64,000 bases of DNA from contig CANNCY010000003.1 in NCBI GenBank assembly GCA_947503335.1, positions 186,001-250,000 on the forward strand, in the 5' to 3' direction. Below are positions 28,331 to 37,179 of the stretch, one piece after another. The translations under genes and the position numbers were made by a program. Source of the DNA: an uncultured Pseudomonadales bacterium. GTDB lineage: Bacteria; Pseudomonadota; Gammaproteobacteria; Pseudomonadales; CANNCY01. How positions within the stretch are numbered: position 1 is the stretch's first letter; each line of letters begins with the position of its first letter. The notes beneath the pieces are model-generated. The model worked only from the letters and a program-made list of their open reading frames with translations, was not told the DNA's origin and did not search any database.

Positions 28331-28942
28331 ATGTTGGAGCGTTCAGTGAGCGTAAAGTTTGTCGATTCTTCTAAGTTGCCAATGCCCTTTGGCGAGTTCG
28401 AGATTCATGGCTTTCTTGAAGAAGAGACCGGTAAAGAACACGTTGCAATCACTATGGGTGATTTGAGCTCGGGTGAGCCTGTATTAGCACGTGTTCACTC
28501 TGAGTGTTTAACAGGTGATGCATTGTTTAGCATGCGTTGCGACTGTGGCCCACAGCTGCACAAGGCATTAGAGCGAATCGCTGAGCAAGGTCGTGGCGCT
28601 GTAATGTATCTGCGCCAAGAGGGGCGAGGCATTGGTCTGATGAACAAAATCAGGGCCTATCACTTACAAGACTTGGGTGCTGATACTGTAGAGGCGAACG
28701 AGCAGCTAGGTTTTGATGCCGATCAGCGCAATTACGAAATATTAAAGCCAATGTTAGAACACTTAGGTATTAAGTCGGTGCGGTTAATGACCAATAACCC
28801 GCGCAAGGTCAAAGCGCTAACGACCTTGGGTATCGACGTAGTTGAACGTGTTGAGCATCGAGCAGGGCAAAACCCACACAACGAGCACTACTTGGCTACC
28901 AAAGGCGCCAAGCTAGGGCACATGTTTAACGATGGTCAGTAG
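28331..28942 (+). CDS. ribA: GTP cyclohydrolase II
   Basis: RibA opens GTP in the first committed step of riboflavin synthesis. The 203-residue protein keeps every active-site element: [21 protein letters not shown] (zinc cysteines), [22 protein letters not shown] and [10 protein letters not shown]. It therefore supplies the activity missing from the degenerate GCH2 domain of the ribB gene at 4883. It is convergent with dxs, with only 6 bp between stops, and no terminator is visible there. Confidence 0.97.
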   Translation: MLERSVSVKFVDSSKLPMPFGEFEIHGFLEEETGKEHVAITMGDLSSGEPVLARVHSECLTGDALFSMRCDCGPQLHKALERIAEQGRGAVMYLRQEGRGIGLMNKIRAYHLQDLGADTVEANEQLGFDADQRNYEILKPMLEHLGIKSVRLMTNNPRKVKALTTLGIDVVERVEHRAGQNPHNEHYLATKGAKLGHMFNDGQ

Positions 28943-28948
28943 GCCCGT

Positions 28949-30820
28949 CTAGTCGGCAGCTAGCGCAGTTTCGATCTGCGCTAAAATCTTCTCTTTTGAT
29001 AATCCCGCCATATCTAAGGCTTCGTTACGGCTAGCATGATCGATGTAAGTATCTGGAATACCGATATTTAAAATCTCAACACCACCCAGTACTAGTTCGT
29101 TAACCGCCGAGCCGGCACCGCCCATAACAGCGTTTTCTTCGATCGTTACGATAAGATCGTGATCGGCAACAGCGGCAGTAATAGCTTCTTGATCTAGCGG
29201 TTTAACCCAGCGCATATCGATCAGGGTAGCATCTAGTTCGTTAGCAACCCATTTGGCGCGATCAAGTAGCGCACCAAAGTTTAAGATCGCGACCTTTTTG
29301 CCCTCTTTGATCAGGTTGGCTTCGCCAATCGGTAGGGTGGTTAGTTCTTTATTGATCTCTACATTAGGGCCGGTGCCGCGAGGGTAGCGAACGGCAGAGG
29401 GGCCTTCGTATTGATACGCAGTCTCTAGTAGTAAGCGGCATTCGTTCTCGTCAGACGGTGCTGCTACAATCATGTTGGGCACGCAGCGTAGATAGCTAAG
29501 GTCAAAGCTGCCGGCATGGGTTGGGCCATCTTCACCCACAAGGCCTGCGCGATCGATAGCAAAGGTAACGTCTAGGTTTTGAATTGCCACGTCATGAATT
29601 AGCTGGTCGTATGCGCGCTGTAAGAATGTTGAGTAGATCGCAACGACAGGTTTTTGCTTTTCGCAAGCAAGGCCTGCAGCAAGGGTTACTGCGTGTTGCT
29701 CTGCAATGGCTACATCATGAAAACGGTCGGCAAAATCTTCTCTAAATCGAGTCATGCCCGAGCCCTCACACATCGCCGGTGTGATACCTGCTAAGCGGGA
29801 ATCGGTCGCGGCACGATCGCATAACCACTCGCCAAAAACATCTTGGTATTTAGGGCCTGAAACCGGTTTTGGCTTGCTCTCGTCTTTTGACTCAAGCTTA
29901 CCTAGGGCGTGATAACCAACAGGATCTTCTTCGGCTGGTGAAAAGCCTTTACCTTTGCGCGTTACAATATGCAGTAACTGTGGGCCCTTTAGGTCTTTCA
30001 TGTTGTTGATAGTGGTCATTAGATCTTCAACATTGTGCCCATCAATTGGGCCAACATAGTTAAAACCTAGTTCTTCGAACAATGTGCCGGGCGCGATCAT
30101 GCCTTTTACGTGTTCTTCGGTTCGGCGTGCTAGCTCCCACATCGACGGGATTTTGCTAAATAAACGCTTACTACCTTCGCGCATATTGTTGTACAGCTTA
30201 CTAGACCACATTTTCGCTAGGTACGACGACAAGCCGCCCACTGGGTGCGAAATAGACATAAAGTTGTCGTTTAGAATCACTAATACATTTGCTTCGGTAC
30301 TGCCGCCGTGGCTTAGTGCTTCAAATGCCTGACCAGCGGTCATTGCGCCGTCGCCGATAACGGCAACCACTTTGCGATCATCACCGGCCATTTGTGCCCC
30401 TAGCGCCATGCCCAACGCGGCACCGATCGAGGTGCTACTGTGGCCTACACCAAAGGTGTCATATTGGCTTTCTGAGCGCTTAGGAAAACCCGCCAACCCT
30501 TCTTTTTGGCGCATCGACAGCATACGCTCGCGACGGTCAGTCAAGATTTTATGGGGGTAGGTTTGATGGCCAACGTCCCAAACAATACGATCGTCAGGGG
30601 TGTTGAATAAGTAATGCAGTACCACGGTAAGCTCGACCACGCCAAGGCCTGCTCCAAAGTGACCGCCAGTTTGGCTGGTGCTCCAAAGCATAAAGTGGCG
30701 TAGCTCGTCGGCTACCTGTGCTAACTCGCCCTTGTCTAGTTCACGCAGATCAGCCGGAGTGGTGATCTTGTCTAGCAACGGGGTTGCGGGGCGAGTTTCG
30801 GGTATTTCGTGATACATCAT
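28949..30820 (-). CDS. dxs: 1-deoxy-D-xylulose-5-phosphate synthase
   Basis: This thiamine-diphosphate enzyme condenses pyruvate and glyceraldehyde 3-phosphate in the first step of the MEP isoprenoid pathway. The 623-residue protein has [36 protein letters not shown], the ThDP motif [14 protein letters not shown]...LNDNFMSIS and [12 protein letters not shown], with GPTHAG downstream. It is the last gene of an xseB-ispA-dxs operon on the minus strand, 61 bp after ispA. Confidence 0.97.
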   Translation of the reverse strand: MMYHEIPETRPATPLLDKITTPADLRELDKGELAQVADELRHFMLWSTSQTGGHFGAGLGVVELTVVLHYLFNTPDDRIVWDVGHQTYPHKILTDRRERMLSMRQKEGLAGFPKRSESQYDTFGVGHSSTSIGAALGMALGAQMAGDDRKVVAVIGDGAMTAGQAFEALSHGGSTEANVLVILNDNFMSISHPVGGLSSYLAKMWSSKLYNNMREGSKRLFSKIPSMWELARRTEEHVKGMIAPGTLFEELGFNYVGPIDGHNVEDLMTTINNMKDLKGPQLLHIVTRKGKGFSPAEEDPVGYHALGKLESKDESKPKPVSGPKYQDVFGEWLCDRAATDSRLAGITPAMCEGSGMTRFREDFADRFHDVAIAEQHAVTLAAGLACEKQKPVVAIYSTFLQRAYDQLIHDVAIQNLDVTFAIDRAGLVGEDGPTHAGSFDLSYLRCVPNMIVAAPSDENECRLLLETAYQYEGPSAVRYPRGTGPNVEINKELTTLPIGEANLIKEGKKVAILNFGALLDRAKWVANELDATLIDMRWVKPLDQEAITAAVADHDLIVTIEENAVMGGAGSAVNELVLGGVEILNIGIPDTYIDHASRNEALDMAGLSKEKILAQIETALAAD

Positions 30821-30881
30821 GTAAACCGTTAAATGCGAACCGCAAATTTTAGCAAATAAAGCGCGGTTTTTGTGTTGATTG

Positions 30882-31766
30882 TTAAGATTTTCTTACCAAT
30901 ACAAACTGAGCGAGTTCGCGTAGTGTGTTTGCCCTATCATCAAACCCTGATAGAGATTCTAATGCCTGATCAACAAGCTTTTGGGCATAGTCTTTAGAGG
31001 CTTGGATACCCATCAGTTTAGGGTAGGTCGATTTATTAAGCGCCTGATCTGCACCCTGTTGCTTACCCAGTTGCTCGGTAGAAGATTCGATATCTAAAAT
31101 ATCGTCAACAACCTGAAAGGCCAAACCTAGGTTGTCGGCATAACGCCCTAATGCATCACGATCGGTGTGGGTTAACCCTGCAACAATGGCACCCATGTCT
31201 ACCGCCGCCCCAATCAGTGCGCCGGTCTTTAAACGGTGAATGCTCTCTAGTTGTATTTGATCAATTGCGCTGTCTGTAAAGTCGATGTCTAGCTGTTGGC
31301 CGCCTACCATACCTTGGGCGCCAGAGGCTTTAGATAACGATGTTGCCAGTTCAACTTTGGTGTGAGCGTCACAGTCAAGCAACATTAGCGTCTCAAACGC
31401 TTGGCACTGCAGTGCGTCGCCCACCAAAATTGCCGTCGGTTCATCGTAGGCAATATGGGTAGTGGGGCGACCGCGTCGTAGATCGTCGTCGTCCATCGCT
31501 GGTAGATCGTCATGCACTAGCGAATAACAATGCACCATCTCGATCGCTGCGGCGGTATCGTCAACTACCTGGTCGCTTTTACACTCGCCCAATAGTGCCG
31601 CTGCATATACCAACAATGGCCGCAGGCGCTTACCTGGGGCAGTTGCTGCATAGGCAGTTGCGCTATTGAGTCGATCAGCAGCACTGGTGTTGGCAGTGAT
31701 CTGTTCTAGGTGGGCGTTTATACGTTGTTGGTGTAGGGCAATAAACTGCTCTAAATCATTGCTCAT
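30882..31766 (-). CDS. ispA: (2E,6E)-farnesyl diphosphate synthase
   Basis: IspA adds isopentenyl diphosphate units to make farnesyl diphosphate. The 294-residue protein has [12 protein letters not shown], the first Asp-rich motif [38 protein letters not shown] and the second Asp-rich motif FQVVDDILD. It overlaps xseB by 11 bp and precedes dxs. Confidence 0.96.
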   Translation of the reverse strand: MSNDLEQFIALHQQRINAHLEQITANTSAADRLNSATAYAATAPGKRLRPLLVYAAALLGECKSDQVVDDTAAAIEMVHCYSLVHDDLPAMDDDDLRRGRPTTHIAYDEPTAILVGDALQCQAFETLMLLDCDAHTKVELATSLSKASGAQGMVGGQQLDIDFTDSAIDQIQLESIHRLKTGALIGAAVDMGAIVAGLTHTDRDALGRYADNLGLAFQVVDDILDIESSTEQLGKQQGADQALNKSTYPKLMGIQASKDYAQKLVDQALESLSGFDDRANTLRELAQFVLVRKS

Positions 31767-31986
31767 CGCGTTGTTTTACCAGTGATTCGACGCGTAGTTC
31801 GGCTTGTTTAAGGGTGGCTTCGCAGCTGCGAGTTAGTGCCACGCCGCGTTCAAAAAGAGCTAGGCTTTCTTCTAACGGCAGGTCGCCTGATTCCATTTTA
31901 GCAACAAGGGCTTCTAGTTCGGCCAGTTCGGCTTCGAACTGCTTGCCTTTATCTGATTCTACTGGCGTGTCTGCTTGCTTGCTCAT
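31756..31986 (-). CDS. xseB: Exodeoxyribonuclease VII small subunit
   Basis: XseB is the small, non-catalytic helical subunit of exonuclease VII. The 76-residue protein contains FEAELAELEALVAKMESGDLPLEESLALFERGVAL, the family core. xseB-ispA-dxs is the usual order in Gammaproteobacteria. It diverges from pomA across 129 bp. Confidence 0.95.
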   Translation of the reverse strand: MSKQADTPVESDKGKQFEAELAELEALVAKMESGDLPLEESLALFERGVALTRSCEATLKQAELRVESLVKQRDEQ

Positions 31987-32115
31987 GCAATTACCTAGGT
32001 TGGTAGATACAGCGCAACTTACCCCATAGGCCTAATAAGGTCAAATTGACGATAGTACAGCCTTAGACAGTGCTAGGCTTAAAGATATAACAGGGAAGTA
32101 AAGAGGTACTGTTAC

Positions 32116-32874
32116 GTGGATATCGCAACTCTGATCGGCATAGTCGGCGCGATGGCGCTTGTAGTGGCGGCCATCATTATGGGCGGCGATCCAGGTACGT
32201 TTATCAACCCCGAATCAATTGTCATTGTATGCGCAGGCAGTCTCTTTGTTGTGCTCGCCAAATTTGGCGTTAAGCAGTTTGCATCGGCGGTGAAGGTCGC
32301 TGCCAAAGCCTTTGTGTTCAAGATGCAGCCCCCTCAAGATATGATCGACGAGATCGTCGAAATTGCAGACGAGGCCAGAAAGGGTGGCCTATTGTCGTTA
32401 GAAAACCGTGATATCGAGAATGAGTTTCTGCAAAAGGGTATTCAGCTATTGGTTGATGGCCATGAACCCGAAGTGGTCAAAAGTATCATGATGAAAGACA
32501 AGATCTTGGCCGAAGAGCGCCATCTTTGGGGCTCTAAGATCTTCAGTTCACTAGGCGATGTGGCGCCAGCGATGGGTATGATCGGCACCTTGATCGGTCT
32601 GGTGGCGATGCTCGCGAATATGGAAGACCCCAAGGCCATTGGCCCCGCAATGGCGGTCGCCCTTTTAACTACCTTATATGGCGCCATCATCGCTAACGTG
32701 ATCGCCAATCCAATTGCCGACAAGCTTAAGCTAAGGGCGTTAGAAGAACGCACCTTAAAGGCGCTAATCATTGATGCGCTGTTGGCTATTCAAGCCGGTC
32801 AAAACCCCCGCGTAATCGATACGCTATTACGCAATTACTTACCCGAGAAACATCGCGAATCCTCAGAGGTTTAG
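32116..32874 (+). CDS. pomA: Flagellar motor stator protein, MotA/PomA type
   Basis: The ion-channel subunit of the flagellar stator. The 252-residue protein starts with GTG and has four membrane segments: two near the N-terminus (IGIVGAMALVVAAIIMGG and SIVIVCAGSLFVVLAK) and two after the cytoplasmic loop (AMGMIGTLIGLVAML and AVALLTTLYGAIIANVIANPI). The loop holds the charged residues that contact FliG. Sequence and the pairing with pomB beside dxs/ispA resemble the sodium-driven PomA of Vibrio; sodium use is inferred. Confidence 0.93.
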   Translation: MDIATLIGIVGAMALVVAAIIMGGDPGTFINPESIVIVCAGSLFVVLAKFGVKQFASAVKVAAKAFVFKMQPPQDMIDEIVEIADEARKGGLLSLENRDIENEFLQKGIQLLVDGHEPEVVKSIMMKDKILAEERHLWGSKIFSSLGDVAPAMGMIGTLIGLVAMLANMEDPKAIGPAMAVALLTTLYGAIIANVIANPIADKLKLRALEERTLKALIIDALLAIQAGQNPRVIDTLLRNYLPEKHRESSEV

Positions 32875-32895
32875 CGCGTTAGGTTAGGTGGTGTT

Positions 32896-33894
32896 GTGAG
32901 CGACGAAGAAGATCTAAAAGAAGAAAGCGAAGGCGGCTTGCCCCCCTGGTTGGCGACCTTTGCTGACCTGATGTCGCTTTTGATGTGCTTCTTTGTTTTA
33001 TTGCTGTCGTTCAGTGAGATGGACGCACAAAAATTCAAGCGCTTAGCTGGCTCAATGGCGCAGGCCTTTGGTGTACAAAACCGTTTAGAGGTGATGGAAG
33101 CACCCAAGGGTACCAGTATCGTTGCTCAAGAGTTTGGGCCTAGTATTCCCGAACCCACACCGCTTGCCGAAATTTATCAACGCGTCGAAGATGTACAGGG
33201 CAGCACCTTAGATATTCAGTGCAGCGATCAGTTTGACGTTGAACAGGGGCACGAAAACTTAGAGGGGCCACCTAAGGTTGAGAACTCGCAACTGTCTGAT
33301 TCGATTGAAAAGCGTCTAGACGAGCTAATTGCTCAAACCGAAGCTGATGCCTCTGACTTTGCCGACGCGCTCGCAGAATCGATTAACTCGGGCAAGATAG
33401 AGGTCGAGACTCAGGGGCGAACGATTGTGATTCGTATCAAAGAGGCAGGGTCGTTCATGACCCACTCTGCAGCCCTTTCTGCTGACTACGTGCCTATACT
33501 CGAAAAGGTGCGCAAATTGCTCAAAAAGAAAGCAGGGCGAGTATCTGTCGAGGGTCATACTGATAATATTCGTGTGTCTAACGACCGATTTAGATCTAAT
33601 TGGGAGTTATCTAGTGCCCGAGCCGTGTCGGTATCTCACGAATTATTAGCCTATGACGAGCTGCACCCTGAACGCTTTTCAATCGTCGGCTATGGCGAGA
33701 CTCGCCCAATCTCAACCAATGACACTACCGAGGGGCGATCATTAAACCGGCGTGTAGAGATAATGCTGCATCAATCGGTTGATGATGTAGCCTTAAAGCG
33801 TGACTTGCAGCAGCTGAAGTATGAGTCACCCGACGAATACCAAAGGCTTAAGCCGCGTTATCAGTTTCAGTTGCGAGAAGATGAAATCTTTTAG
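32896..33894 (+). CDS. pomB: Flagellar motor stator protein, MotB/PomB type
   Basis: The peptidoglycan-anchoring stator subunit. The 332-residue protein has a GTG start and a single membrane helix after GGLPPWLATFADLMSLLMCFFVLLL, where the Asp in FADLM is the ion-carrying residue. The periplasmic OmpA-like domain includes VEGHTDNIRVSNDRFRSNWELSSARA and VGYGETRPISTN...GRSLNRRVEI. It follows pomA by 21 bp. Confidence 0.94.
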   Translation: MSDEEDLKEESEGGLPPWLATFADLMSLLMCFFVLLLSFSEMDAQKFKRLAGSMAQAFGVQNRLEVMEAPKGTSIVAQEFGPSIPEPTPLAEIYQRVEDVQGSTLDIQCSDQFDVEQGHENLEGPPKVENSQLSDSIEKRLDELIAQTEADASDFADALAESINSGKIEVETQGRTIVIRIKEAGSFMTHSAALSADYVPILEKVRKLLKKKAGRVSVEGHTDNIRVSNDRFRSNWELSSARAVSVSHELLAYDELHPERFSIVGYGETRPISTNDTTEGRSLNRRVEIMLHQSVDDVALKRDLQQLKYESPDEYQRLKPRYQFQLREDEIF

Positions 33895-33932
33895 CCGTGA
33901 TATGCTTGCTTGATCACAGCTTAGGGCGGGTT

Positions 33933-34412
33933 ATGAAACTAGATCGTATCGACTGTCGCATCTTAGAGATTCTGCAAAAAGATGCCTCTATATCCAATTT
34001 AGATTTGGCTGATCGCGTAGGTCTTAGCGCAACCCCTTGCGCGCGCCGGGTTAAGCAGCTAGAAGACGCCGGTCTGATCAAAGGCTCGGTGGTGCTTTTA
34101 GATGAAAAACGCTTAGGACTAAGTTTAACCGCGTATATTCAGATCAGTATGGATCGTCATACTGCTGATTGTTTTGACCAGTTTGAGCGGCAAATCAGTG
34201 AATTTCCAGAGGTGGTTGAGCTATCACTGATAACCGGGCAGTCAGCTGATTATCTGGCCAAGGTGGTACTGGCCGATATGGATCATTTTCAGTCGTTCTT
34301 ATTGGGCAGATTAACAAAACTTGAAGGGGTTACCGGAGTACAATCAAGCTTTGTATTACGCAAACCTATTAACCATACCGCGCTGCCTGTCGAGCAGTGT
34401 TTAGCCGACTAG
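33933..34412 (+). CDS. Lrp/AsnC-family transcriptional regulator
   Basis: A 159-residue regulator. I chose ATG 33933 (MKLDRIDCRILEILQKDA) because it has GGGCGGG just upstream and matches the family start; the frame from 33897 adds 12 residues. The N-terminal helix-turn-helix is NLDLADRVGLSATPCARRVKQLEDAGLI, and the C-terminal RAM effector domain includes VVELSLITGQSADYLAKVV. Such proteins usually sense amino acids; the targets here are unknown, although the peptidase gene nearby is a reasonable candidate. Confidence 0.9.
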   Translation: MKLDRIDCRILEILQKDASISNLDLADRVGLSATPCARRVKQLEDAGLIKGSVVLLDEKRLGLSLTAYIQISMDRHTADCFDQFERQISEFPEVVELSLITGQSADYLAKVVLADMDHFQSFLLGRLTKLEGVTGVQSSFVLRKPINHTALPVEQCLAD

Positions 34413-34434
34413 CGGCAGCGCACGGAGAACCCAG

Positions 34435-34716
34435 ATGCAAGAGATTCCACTACCGGGCCCAGAGATGATGATTTCGGGCGTATCAGAAGCTGGCGGCGAG
34501 CTCGTATTTATCGGCGCTACTGACGACGCTAACCTATTTGAGATCGTGGTGTTCAGAAATCCAGAAAGCGAACAGCCCGTTGTAGAGATTCTTGACGAGT
34601 CAGTGCCAGGCGACGAAGTAAAGCAAGCTATGGCCGAGCTACATGTGTCGGTTGAAGAATGGACCGAAGATGACATCGACGAAGACCTGTTCGACTTTGA
34701 CTTTGACGACGAATAA
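34435..34716 (+). CDS. Small acidic protein of unknown function
   Basis: I do not recognise this 93-residue protein. The N-terminal ~60 residues contain beta-rich, hydrophobic segments (GGELVFIGATDDANLFEIVVF). The end is very acidic (EEWTEDDIDEDLFDFDFDDE). There is no signal peptide or membrane segment. It lies between the Lrp-type regulator (22 bp upstream) and the aminopeptidase gene (14 bp downstream), which suggests one transcript. GGAGAAC upstream of the ATG supports translation. Confidence 0.7.
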   Translation: MQEIPLPGPEMMISGVSEAGGELVFIGATDDANLFEIVVFRNPESEQPVVEILDESVPGDEVKQAMAELHVSVEEWTEDDIDEDLFDFDFDDE

Positions 34717-34730
34717 TTAGAGATATAGAT

Positions 34731-36518
34731 ATGACCCAGATTGCCGATCGCTTATCAGCAATTCGCGCCGAAATGGCCAAGCAAAACCTAGACGCCTTTT
34801 TTATTCCTCGTGCCGACGAGTACCTAGGTGAATATATTCCTGCGCACAACGAACGCATGTTGTGGGCGTCGAACTTTACGGGTTCGGCGGGCATGGTTGT
34901 TATTTTAAAAGACCGTGCCGCTATGTTTGTCGATGGTCGCTATACCGTTCAGGTGCGCCAGCAAGCGCCTGCCGAATATTTTGAGTACTACCACCTAATT
35001 GATCACCCCCATGTTCAGTGGGTTGTCGATCAGGTAGGCGAGGGCGCTCGTATTGGTTGCGATACTAAATTGCACAACCGCGTATGGTACAACGACGCTG
35101 CCAAGGTAATTGCAAAGGGCAATGCTGAATTGGTTGAGGTAGCTGAAAACCCTGTTGATTTAGCTTGGGCCGAGCGCCCAGCTCCGGGTAAGCTGATGGC
35201 CAGTTTGCATGCTCGTGAATATACCGGCATGCACTCTCTAGAAAAGCGTCAGCAGATTGGCGAAGCGATCGCTGCTGAAAAGGCCGATGTGGCTTATATA
35301 GCGCAACCTGATTCAATTTGTTGGCTGCTCAACATTCGAGGCCAAGACACACCCTGCCTTCCTATTGTTTTGGGTACTTCATTACTCTGGGCTGACGGAT
35401 CTATGGTGCATTACCTAGACGCCGATAAATTGCCTGAGGGTGTTGCCGAGCATGTTGGTGACGGCGTTACCTTTAAAAGTGAAACCGAACTTCAAGCTGA
35501 TCTACAAGCACTGTCTGGCAAGGCCGTAATGGTTGACCCTGTCACCGCCAATGCTTGGAGCCAACTAACACTTGAGCGCGCGGGCGCGTCTATTGTGGCA
35601 GCCGCTGACCCTGCGTTAATGCCAAAGGCCTGCAAAAATGGCGTTGAGTTAGAAGGTGCTAAAGCTGCTCACGTGCGTGATGCGGTGGCAGTCACCAAGT
35701 TTTTAGCATGGATCGATAGTGAAGTAGCAAAGAAGGCGAGCCATACCGAAGCAACCCTGTCTGATCAGTTGTTAGCGTTTCGTAAAGAGCTGCCCGAATT
35801 TGTTGAGCCTAGTTTTGACACTATTTCGGCGACCGGCCCCAATGGTGCGATGTGTCACTACAATCATCTAGATGGTAAGCCGGCAGAGTTGGTATATGAC
35901 AGCCTTTACTTAGTAGATAGCGGCGCCCAATATCCAGACGGCACTACTGATATCACGCGCACTGTCGCAATCGGCAACGTCACGGGCGAGCACAAAAAGA
36001 TGTTTACTCTGGTACTTAAAGGTCACATTGCGTTAGATCAGCAGCGATTCCCCGAGGGTACTACTGGTGCTCAACTTGATGCGATTGCTCGCCAATTCTT
36101 ATGGCAAGAAGGCTTCGATTACGATCATGGCACCGGTCATGGCGTGGGTAGTTTCTTGAGTGTTCACGAAGGCCCACAACGCATAGGTAAAGGCGTGGCT
36201 CCAGTTGTATTAAAACCGGGCATGATTTTATCGAACGAGCCGGGCTACTACAAAGAGAACGCCTACGGTATTCGCTGCGAAAATCTTGTGATTGTTCGAC
36301 GTATGCAGTCTGAGGGTGATTTAGCGTTACTAGGTTTTGAGCCGATTACACTAGTACCTTTTGATACGCGTCTGATCGATGTAGCCCTATTAACTGAAGC
36401 CGAGCTAAGTTGGGTTAATAGGTATCACGCAAAAGTGCGTGAAACGCTGCAAAGTCGTCTAAGCGGTGATACCCTTGAGTGGATGGTTGCGGCGACTGAG
36501 CCGTTGACGCGCCAATAA
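34731..36518 (+). CDS. Xaa-Pro aminopeptidase (M24B, aminopeptidase P type)
   Basis: This metallopeptidase removes the N-terminal residue before proline. The 595-residue protein has two creatinase-like N-terminal domains (residues 1-~310) and a C-terminal pita-bread domain. Metal ligands are visible: Asp396 and Asp407 in VDSGAQYPDGTTDITRT, His470 in GTGHGVGS, then the glutamates in LSNEPGYYKENAYGIRCEN. The length fits the larger, eukaryote-like aminopeptidase P group, not E. coli PepP. No signal peptide, so it is cytoplasmic. Confidence 0.93.
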   Translation: MTQIADRLSAIRAEMAKQNLDAFFIPRADEYLGEYIPAHNERMLWASNFTGSAGMVVILKDRAAMFVDGRYTVQVRQQAPAEYFEYYHLIDHPHVQWVVDQVGEGARIGCDTKLHNRVWYNDAAKVIAKGNAELVEVAENPVDLAWAERPAPGKLMASLHAREYTGMHSLEKRQQIGEAIAAEKADVAYIAQPDSICWLLNIRGQDTPCLPIVLGTSLLWADGSMVHYLDADKLPEGVAEHVGDGVTFKSETELQADLQALSGKAVMVDPVTANAWSQLTLERAGASIVAAADPALMPKACKNGVELEGAKAAHVRDAVAVTKFLAWIDSEVAKKASHTEATLSDQLLAFRKELPEFVEPSFDTISATGPNGAMCHYNHLDGKPAELVYDSLYLVDSGAQYPDGTTDITRTVAIGNVTGEHKKMFTLVLKGHIALDQQRFPEGTTGAQLDAIARQFLWQEGFDYDHGTGHGVGSFLSVHEGPQRIGKGVAPVVLKPGMILSNEPGYYKENAYGIRCENLVIVRRMQSEGDLALLGFEPITLVPFDTRLIDVALLTEAELSWVNRYHAKVRETLQSRLSGDTLEWMVAATEPLTRQ

Positions 36519-36538
36519 ATAATACATAGGAGAGACCC

Positions 36539-37057
36539 ATGCGTTACTTCACATTACTTTTGGTTGGTTTAATAGCTGCCTGTAGTTCAAATAGCACAGG
36601 CTTTGATCATGATCCTACCCATGACTTTTCAAAGCCACTAACCGTTATGGTAGCTGCTAGCTCTCAGCAGGTGATGGGTCTTGATGGTGAGCGTATAGCC
36701 AAAGCATTGCTAGACGGCGCCAACGCGCGCGGTTGGTCGACCGGCCCAAACAGTACGGCTACGTTTCAGTTTGGGTTGCGTTCAAAGGGCAAAAACTCAG
36801 GCTCTAACATGAGTATCGGTATTGGCGCGGGGCGCTATTCTCGCTCAGGTGTATCAGTAGGTGGGTCGGTTTCGGTACCTGTGGGTGGTGGTCGCGAAGC
36901 CGCCGTTCTTGAGGTAGTGCTTATTGATGACGCCACGGGTAAAACCCTTTGGTTTGGCACCGAAAATTGGTCTGTTAAGCAAAGTGCTAGCCCGGCCGAG
37001 CGCAATGATGCAATTCGATTAATCGTTGCTAAGCTAATGCAGACGATACCGCGTTAA
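36539..37057 (+). CDS. Putative lipoprotein, DUF4136-like
   Basis: A 172-residue protein with a lipoprotein signal (lipobox IAAC near residue 15). The mature part begins FDHDPTHDFSKPLTVMV, as in DUF4136-type lipoproteins, and has a Gly/Ser-rich middle (GIGAGRYSRSGVSVGGSVSVPVGGG). It ends with a helix. The role of the family is unknown. GGAGAG is the Shine-Dalgarno, and the gene follows the aminopeptidase by 20 bp. Confidence 0.7.
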   Translation: MRYFTLLLVGLIAACSSNSTGFDHDPTHDFSKPLTVMVAASSQQVMGLDGERIAKALLDGANARGWSTGPNSTATFQFGLRSKGKNSGSNMSIGIGAGRYSRSGVSVGGSVSVPVGGGREAAVLEVVLIDDATGKTLWFGTENWSVKQSASPAERNDAIRLIVAKLMQTIPR

Positions 37058-37091
37058 TTATAGTAGGCCGCAGCAACTAGCCTACAGTTTG

Positions 37092-37119
37092 TTGCGGTTA
37101 CTGTACCTTGTTATATAGT
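37092..37119 (+). promoter_or_regulatory. Sigma70-type promoter for the GH20 gene
   Basis: TTGCGG (37092-37097), a 16-bp spacer, and TATAGT (37114-37119). The predicted start of the RNA is near 37126, which lies before the chosen ATG at 37180 and rules out the longer frame from 37108. Confidence 0.55.
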
Positions 37120-37179
37120 AGGCGTATCATGTTTACCCAATACCCCGACAATCAATCGAAAAACAATCAGGGATTCAAA

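Noticed and set aside
37108-37179. Longer start of the hexosaminidase gene
   Set aside because: It would begin before the predicted transcript start and would put 24 residues ahead of a clear lipoprotein signal.
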